Source of the DNA: Gammaproteobacteria bacterium UBA7803
Lineage (GTDB): Bacteria > Pseudomonadota > Gammaproteobacteria > Pseudomonadales > Azotimanducaceae
Assembly (NCBI GenBank): GCA_002480525.1
Contig: DLCH01000006.1
Span: forward strand, 276,397-286,794
DNA length: 10,398 bases
Reading direction: 5' to 3'
In this document: positions 5,798 to 10,398 of the stretch, piece by piece
Position numbering within the stretch: the stretch's first letter is position 1
Layout of the letters: every line of letters starts with the position of its first letter
Position numbers and translations under genes: made by a program
The notes under the pieces: generated by a model
The model's database searches: none
Told to the model about the DNA's origin: nothing
What the model saw: only the letters and a program-made list of their open reading frames with translations

Positions 5798-6674
5798 ATC
5801 CAACCCTGCGCAGCCCGGCCGCCGTCTGGCTCCAGCCGGCCCGCACCTTCACCCACAGCCGCAGCATGACCCGCTTTTCCAGCAGCCGCTCCACGTCTTC
5901 CCGGGCTTCCTGTCCGACCTGCTTGATCCGTTCGCCGCCCTGGCCGATGACGATGCGCTTCTGCCCCGAACGCTCGACGTACACGGTGGCCGCGATGTCC
6001 ACCAGCGTCGGCGTCTCGTCGTACGCGTCGATCACCACGGTGAGGTGGTGGGGCACTTCGTCGCCCAGGCGCCGCATCAGCTTCTCGCGGACGATCTCCG
6101 AGACCAGAAAGCGCTCGGAGGAATCGGTGACCTGATCGGGCGGGAACAGGTGCGCCTGCTCGGGCAGACGGGCGAACACCGCGCGGCGCAGATCGTCGAG
6201 CCCGGCTCCGCGCAGCGCGGACACCGGGAAGATCTCCTCGAACGCGCCGCGCCCGTCCAGCTCGGCGATCAGCGGCAGCAAGGCGTCCTTGCGCGGCATC
6301 AGGTCCACCTTGTTGATCACCGCGAAGCACGGCACGTCGTGGGCCTTCAGATGCTCGAGCACCAGCTCGTCCGCCGGCGTCCAGGTGTCACGGTCCAGCA
6401 CCATCAGCACGAGGTCGACGTCGGCGAGCACCGCGGTGGCCGCGCGCACCATCTGCCGGTTCATCTCGCGCCGGGCGTGATCGTGGATGCCGGGCGTGTC
6501 GACGTAGATCGCCTGGTGGTCGCCTTCGGTGTCCACGCCCAGCAGCACATGGCGGGTGGTCTGGGGTTTGCGCGAGGTGATCGAGAGTTTCTGCCGCAGC
6601 AGATGGTTGAGCAGCGTCGACTTGCCGACGTTGGGCCGCCCGACGAGCGCCACGTAACCGCACCGCGTCACCAT
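5778..6674 (-). CDS. era: Ribosome-assembly GTPase Era
   Basis: Era is an essential GTPase that binds the 3' end of 16S rRNA and acts in 30S subunit maturation, at the membrane or in the cytoplasm. The 298 residues fit the family. The GTPase domain has G1 GRPNVGKS (12-19), G2 in PQTTRH (37-42), G3 DTPG (59-62), G4 NKVD (121-124) and G5 VSAL (151-154). The C-terminal KH domain carries IVIGQGGERIKQVG (241-254) and ends with the typical LRRVGY tail. The ATG lies one base after the rnc stop (TGATATG). Era follows rnc as in many proteobacteria, where both act on rRNA maturation. Confidence 0.98.
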   Translation of the reverse strand: MVTRCGYVALVGRPNVGKSTLLNHLLRQKLSITSRKPQTTRHVLLGVDTEGDHQAIYVDTPGIHDHARREMNRQMVRAATAVLADVDLVLMVLDRDTWTPADELVLEHLKAHDVPCFAVINKVDLMPRKDALLPLIAELDGRGAFEEIFPVSALRGAGLDDLRRAVFARLPEQAHLFPPDQVTDSSERFLVSEIVREKLMRRLGDEVPHHLTVVIDAYDETPTLVDIAATVYVERSGQKRIVIGQGGERIKQVGQEAREDVERLLEKRVMLRLWVKVRAGWSQTAAGLRRVGYDPGSG

Positions 6675-6675
6675 A

Positions 6676-7413
6676 TCAGGAGGCGCCCAGTCGCTCTTGG
6701 ATCCGTTCCAGCATCCGCTCCGCCGCGAGCTTCTCCGCGCCGCGCCGGCTCCGGCCCTCGGCCTCGACGCTGAGATCGAACTCGCTCACCCGGCAGCGCA
6801 CCGTGAACACCTTGGCGTGGGCCGAGCCGCGGGTCGACTCGATGGAATACTCGGGCAGTTCCAGACCGGCACCCTGCAGGGTCTCCTGCAGACGGGTCTT
6901 GGCATCCTTCAGCGACTCGGCGTCCAGGCTGCGCATGCGCGCCGCCAGCAGCCGGGTGACGACCGCCCGGGCCGCCTCGATGCCGCCGTCCAGGTGGACG
7001 GCGCCGATGACCGCCTCGAGGGCGTCAGCGAGCAGGCTGTCGAGGCGATGGCCGCCGCCCCGCTTCACCCCGGCGCCCAGGCGCAGATGCGCACCGAGGC
7101 CGATGGATCGAGCGATGTCGGCGAGGGACTCCTTACGGACCAGACTGGCGCGCAGCAGGGACATGGTGTCCTCGTGGGCGTCCGGCTGCTCGTCGTACAG
7201 CGCGTCGGCCACCAGATAGCCGAGCACGGCGTCGCCGAGAAACTCCAGACGTTCGTTGTGGTCGCGGGAGTGGCTCTTGTGGGTCAGCGCCCGCGCGAGC
7301 AGCGCGGGATCGTCGAACCGATGGCCGAGCGCCCGCTCCAGATCGGCGTCCGGCGGACTGCCCGGTGCTGGTTCAGGAGTACTCGTAGCGTTTCTCGAAA
7401 GTGAGGACGACAT
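6676..7413 (-). CDS. rnc: Ribonuclease III
   Basis: RNase III cuts double-stranded RNA, including the 30S rRNA precursor. With ATG at 7413 the protein has 245 residues (226 in E. coli). The signature NERLEFLGD is at 53-61, with catalytic Glu57 and Asp61. The second acidic pair is Asp130 and Glu133 in LLADALEAVIGA. A double-stranded RNA-binding domain spans about 170-242. Homology to E. coli starts at LERALGHRF (residue 25), preceded by a Pro/Ser/Thr-rich extension. No ATG, GTG or TTG lies in frame between 7413 and that point. The only near alternative is a CTG at 7341. The chosen start overlaps the DUF4845 gene by 41 nt and has no good Shine-Dalgarno, so the exact start is uncertain and translation may be coupled to the upstream gene. 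Confidence 0.95.
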   Translation of the reverse strand: MSSSLSRNATSTPEPAPGSPPDADLERALGHRFDDPALLARALTHKSHSRDHNERLEFLGDAVLGYLVADALYDEQPDAHEDTMSLLRASLVRKESLADIARSIGLGAHLRLGAGVKRGGGHRLDSLLADALEAVIGAVHLDGGIEAARAVVTRLLAARMRSLDAESLKDAKTRLQETLQGAGLELPEYSIESTRGSAHAKVFTVRCRVSEFDLSVEAEGRSRRGAEKLAAERMLERIQERLGAS

Positions 7414-7774
7414 CGACGTTGAACAGCAGATGCTCCCGGCGCTCGTACTTGAGTAGCAGCACGGTGCCATCCCGGCTGCGGTCCAGCGTGATGATATCGC
7501 TGATTTCGAAGTCCCGCAGGTTGTTGATCTTGAAACGCTTCTTCAGCGTGTCATGGAGCGAGGTGCGGGACATGGTGCGGACCTCGCTGGCCGGCAGGCC
7601 CTCCAGCACCGACTGCAGCGTGTAGTAGTCGAGATAGTGCGGCGCCAGCTTCAGCGTCAGCGTGACGCCGGAGACGATCAGCAGCAGCACCGCCAGACCG
7701 CCGATCGCCGTCAGGCCGCGCTGCCGCCGCCGGCCGGCCGACGGGAATGCTCGGGAACTCTCCGGATTGTGCAT
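7373..7774 (-). CDS. DUF4845 family small membrane-anchored protein
   Basis: This 133-residue protein has a basic start (RRRQRG at 15-20), then one hydrophobic segment at about 21-42 (LTAIGGLAVLLLIVSGVTLT), then a soluble domain that would lie in the periplasm. It fits the DUF4845 family, whose members sit between lepB and rnc in Pseudomonas and relatives and have a pilin-like N-terminus. The function is unknown. The neighbouring signal peptidase does not by itself imply processing, and no clear type I cleavage site follows the membrane segment. A GAGGAG lies 10 nt before the ATG. The 3' end overlaps the start of rnc by 41 nt. Confidence 0.85.
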   Translation of the reverse strand: MHNPESSRAFPSAGRRRQRGLTAIGGLAVLLLIVSGVTLTLKLAPHYLDYYTLQSVLEGLPASEVRTMSRTSLHDTLKKRFKINNLRDFEISDIITLDRSRDGTVLLLKYERREHLLFNVDVVLTFEKRYEYS

Positions 7775-7818
7775 GGCTCGTGATCTCCTCGACGCCTGCG
7801 GTTGCGGAAGACTTTCTC

Positions 7819-8634
7819 TCAGTCTAGCCAGCGATTGCGTGAGAAGGTTGGCAATGACAGCCCAGGCTGCTTGTGCATCCAGATGGCAACTGCCTTGCCT
7901 ACTATCTGATCCTCCGACGCGAAGCCCCAGACCCGGCTGTCCTCGCTGCGGCCCCGATTGTCACCCATCATGAAGTAGGCGCCCGGGGGCACCTCCCACT
8001 CGCCGGAGGGCTCCCGCACCGGGTACCGGTAGACCCGGTGGGTGTCGCCGGAAAACGTCTCGAGGTACTCCCGTACCGGCAACGCCGCATTCAGGCTCGG
8101 CAGATACACCTCGAAGGTCGATACCAGCTCGTAGTCGGCCCGCTCGCCATTGATGTACAGCGCGTGATTCTCGTAGCGCACCACGTCGCCGGGCACGCCG
8201 ATCACGCGCTTGATGAAGTACCGTGGGTCGTGGGGCGGGATGAACACCATCACGTCGCCCCGCCGGGGCTCGCCGACGTCGAGGATCTTGGTGCCCAGCA
8301 CCGGCAGGCGCAGCCCGTAGGCGTACTTGTTCACCAGGATGAAGTCGCCGACCTCGAGGGTCGGCACCATCGACTCCGAAGGAATCTGGTAGGGCTCGGC
8401 GAGAAAGCTGCGCAGCACCAGCACGATGGCCAGCACGGGAAAGAACGAGCGCGCGTACTCCACGAGCCGCGGCTCCCGCAGGGCCTGTTCGAGCCGGTCG
8501 GCGCCGGTGCCGCTCGCCTCCAGCGCCTCGGCCGCGCGGACCCGGCGCGGCTTCAGCACCAGCACGTCGAACAGCCAGACCGCGCCGCAGATCAGCACGG
8601 CCCAGGTCAGCACGAAGGGAAAGTCGATGTCCAA
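7819..8634 (-). CDS. lepB: Signal peptidase I
   Basis: LepB is the inner-membrane serine protease that removes signal peptides from exported proteins. The 271-residue protein has membrane segments at about 6-27 and 63-78 with a cytoplasmic loop between them, as in E. coli. The nucleophile is Ser88 in IPSESMVPTL and the general base Lys142 in FIKRVIGVPGD. The conserved GDNRGRSEDSR is at 224-234. The start codon is TTG (8634-8632), with AGGA 5 nt upstream. No better start is seen and the N-terminus is already complete. It begins 11 nt after lepA, matching the classical lepA-lepB operon. Confidence 0.97.
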   Translation of the reverse strand: MDIDFPFVLTWAVLICGAVWLFDVLVLKPRRVRAAEALEASGTGADRLEQALREPRLVEYARSFFPVLAIVLVLRSFLAEPYQIPSESMVPTLEVGDFILVNKYAYGLRLPVLGTKILDVGEPRRGDVMVFIPPHDPRYFIKRVIGVPGDVVRYENHALYINGERADYELVSTFEVYLPSLNAALPVREYLETFSGDTHRVYRYPVREPSGEWEVPPGAYFMMGDNRGRSEDSRVWGFASEDQIVGKAVAIWMHKQPGLSLPTFSRNRWLD

Positions 8635-8645
8635 GAGCGTCCTGC

Positions 8646-10398
8646 CTACCGTTCCACTTTCAGCGCGGCCAGGAACGCCTCCTGTGGAATCTCCACGCGG
8701 CCCACCTGCTTCATGCGCTTCTTCCCGGCCTTCTGCTTCTCCAGCAGCTTCTTCTTGCGGGTCACGTCACCACCATAGCATTTCGCGGTGACGTTCTTGC
8801 GCAGCGCCTTGACCGTGGAGCGGGAGATGACCTGCCCGCCGATGGCGGCCTGAATGGCCACGTCGAACATCTGCCGGGGAATCAGCTCCTTCATCTTCTC
8901 GACGAGCTGACGGCCCCGGGACTGGGCCTGCTCCCGGTGGACGATGTTGGCCAGCGCGTCCACCCGGTCGCCGTTGATGAGGATGTCGAGCTTGACGAGA
9001 TTGGCCTTCTGGAACCGGGTGAAGCTGTAGTCCATGGACGCGAAGCCCCGGCTCACGGACTTCAGCCGGTCGAAGAAGTCCATGACCACTTCGTTCATGG
9101 GCATTTCCCAGACCATGGATACCTGGCCGCCGGTATAGGTCATGCTCTTCTGCACGCCGCGGCGCTCCACGCACAGGGTCATCACGTTGCCCACGAAGTC
9201 CTGGGGCACGAGGATGCTGACCTCGACGATCGGCTCGCGGATCTCGGCGTAGTTGGCGGGAAGCTGGGACGGGTTGTCCACGTAGTCCACGGTGCCGTCG
9301 GGCAGCTCGACCTCGAACACCACCGTCGGCGCCGAGGTGATCAGGTCGAGGTCGTACTCACGCTCCAGGCGCTCCTGGATGATCTCCATGTGGAGCATGC
9401 CGAGAAAGCCGCAGCGGAAGCCGAACCCCAGGGCCTCCGAGGTCTCCGGCTCGTAGAACAGCGAGGCGTCGTTCAGCGTCAGCTTCTCCAGCGCGTCGCG
9501 GAAGCTCTCGAAGTCGTCCGAGCTCACCGGAAACAGCCCGGCGAACACCTGCGGCTTGACCCGGGTGAAGCCGGGAAGCTGGGGCGTGTCCGGATGCGCG
9601 GCATGCACCAGGGTGTCGCCGACCGGCGCGCCGCGGATGTCCTTGATGCCGGCGATGACGTAGCCGACCTCCCCCGCCGCCAGCACGGGCCGCACGGTGG
9701 GCTTCGGCGTGAACGCGCCGACGTCGTCCACCACGTGGCTGCGGCCCAGCGACTTGACGACGATCTTGTCGCCCTTGCGGATCTCGCCGTGCACCACGCG
9801 GACCAGCGACACGATGCCGAGGTAGTTGTCGAACCACGAGTCGATGATCAGCGCCTGCAGGGGCGCCTGCCGATCGCCTTCCGGCGCCGGAATCTGGCGG
9901 ACGAGGCGTTCGAGCAGCTCCGGCACGCCCTGCCCCGTCTTGGCGCTGACGCAGATGACGTCGTCCGTCGGCAGGCCGATGATCTCCTCGATCTCCCGGG
10001 ACACCCGCTCCGGCTCGGCCTGGGGCAGGTCGATCTTGTTCAGCACCGGCAGCACCTCGAGCCCCTGCTCGATGGCGGTGTAGCAGTTCGCCACGGACTG
10101 GGCCTCGACGCCCTGGGCGGCGTCCACCACCAGCAGCGCGCCCTCGCAGGCCGCGAGCGAGCGGGATACCTCGTAGCTGAAGTCGACGTGTCCCGGCGTG
10201 TCGATGAAATTGAGCTGGTAGACCAGGCCGTCCGGCGCGTGATAGTTCAGCGTGACGCTGTGCGCCTTGATGGTGATGCCCCGCTCCCGCTCGAGATCCA
10301 TGGAGTCGAGCACCTGCTCGGCCATCTCCCGATCCGACAGGCCGCCGCAGAGCTGAATCAGCCGGTCGGCCAGGGTCGACTTGCCGTGGTCGATGTGG
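8646..10398 (-). CDS. lepA: Elongation factor 4 (LepA), N-terminus outside window
   Basis: The frame is open to the window edge, and the first complete codon there reads into HIDHGKSTLADRL, the G1 loop. About a dozen N-terminal residues are missing, and 583 are present against 599 in E. coli. The ATG near 10325 is internal. LepA is a translational GTPase that can back-translocate ribosomes and affects initiation and ribosome assembly under stress. RGITI (G2), DTPGH (G3), NKID (G4) and SAKTG (G5) are all present. EF-G-like domains follow (for example GFRCGFLGMLHMEIIQERLEREYDLDL) and then the LepA-specific C-terminal domain with KCYGGDVTRKKKLLEKQK. The gene ends in TAG, 11 nt before lepB. Confidence 0.98.
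   Translation of the reverse strand, partial: HIDHGKSTLADRLIQLCGGLSDREMAEQVLDSMDLERERGITIKAHSVTLNYHAPDGLVYQLNFIDTPGHVDFSYEVSRSLAACEGALLVVDAAQGVEAQSVANCYTAIEQGLEVLPVLNKIDLPQAEPERVSREIEEIIGLPTDDVICVSAKTGQGVPELLERLVRQIPAPEGDRQAPLQALIIDSWFDNYLGIVSLVRVVHGEIRKGDKIVVKSLGRSHVVDDVGAFTPKPTVRPVLAAGEVGYVIAGIKDIRGAPVGDTLVHAAHPDTPQLPGFTRVKPQVFAGLFPVSSDDFESFRDALEKLTLNDASLFYEPETSEALGFGFRCGFLGMLHMEIIQERLEREYDLDLITSAPTVVFEVELPDGTVDYVDNPSQLPANYAEIREPIVEVSILVPQDFVGNVMTLCVERRGVQKSMTYTGGQVSMVWEMPMNEVVMDFFDRLKSVSRGFASMDYSFTRFQKANLVKLDILINGDRVDALANIVHREQAQSRGRQLVEKMKELIPRQMFDVAIQAAIGGQVISRSTVKALRKNVTAKCYGGDVTRKKKLLEKQKAGKKRMKQVGRVEIPQEAFLAALKVER

Overview
The window is a GC-rich bacterial chromosome segment in which every credible gene lies on the minus strand. 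Read in the direction of transcription (high to low coordinates) the order is lepA (5' end cut by the window) - lepB - DUF4845 protein - rnc - era - recO - rlmD - relA - adk - a lysine/alanine-rich histone H1-like gene (3' end cut by the window). The lepA-lepB-DUF4845-rnc-era-recO order, a monofunctional RelA-type (p)ppGpp synthetase and an AlgP/H1-like repeat protein all point to a gammaproteobacterium. The genus cannot be named from sequence alone.

From 10398 down to 1799 the genes are packed as one probable transcription unit. lepA and lepB are 11 nt apart, lepB and DUF4845 44 nt apart, and rnc and era 1 nt apart. DUF4845/rnc, era/recO, recO/rlmD and rlmD/relA all overlap. The products mostly concern ribosomes, RNA and stress: LepA (EF4) and Era are ribosome-associated GTPases, RNase III processes rRNA, RlmD methylates 23S rRNA, and RelA senses uncharged tRNA on the ribosome. 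LepB (signal peptidase I) and RecO (recombination mediator) are passengers usual for this neighbourhood. A 75-nt gap with a weak stem-loop separates relA from adk (adenylate kinase).

Between adk and the H1-like gene lies a 571-nt stretch without a convincing gene (508-1078). It holds an AT-richer segment with weak promoter-like hexamers, a degenerate tandem array of about 11 units whose period is 17 bp and then 16 bp, and a strong ribosome binding site for the H1-like gene. The H1-like gene itself is built from 18-bp units encoding the hexapeptide APAKKK.

Most of the window is ordinary core genome. The points worth a second look are: the tandem array upstream of the H1-like gene, which is rich in GGA and Shine-Dalgarno-like motifs on the transcribed-sense strand; a RelA that appears to lack the Cys-rich zinc-finger domain between the helical and ACT domains; the 18-bp repeat expansion of the H1-like gene; and rlmD-relA-adk following recO. 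No mobile elements, CRISPR arrays, tRNA or rRNA genes were seen.
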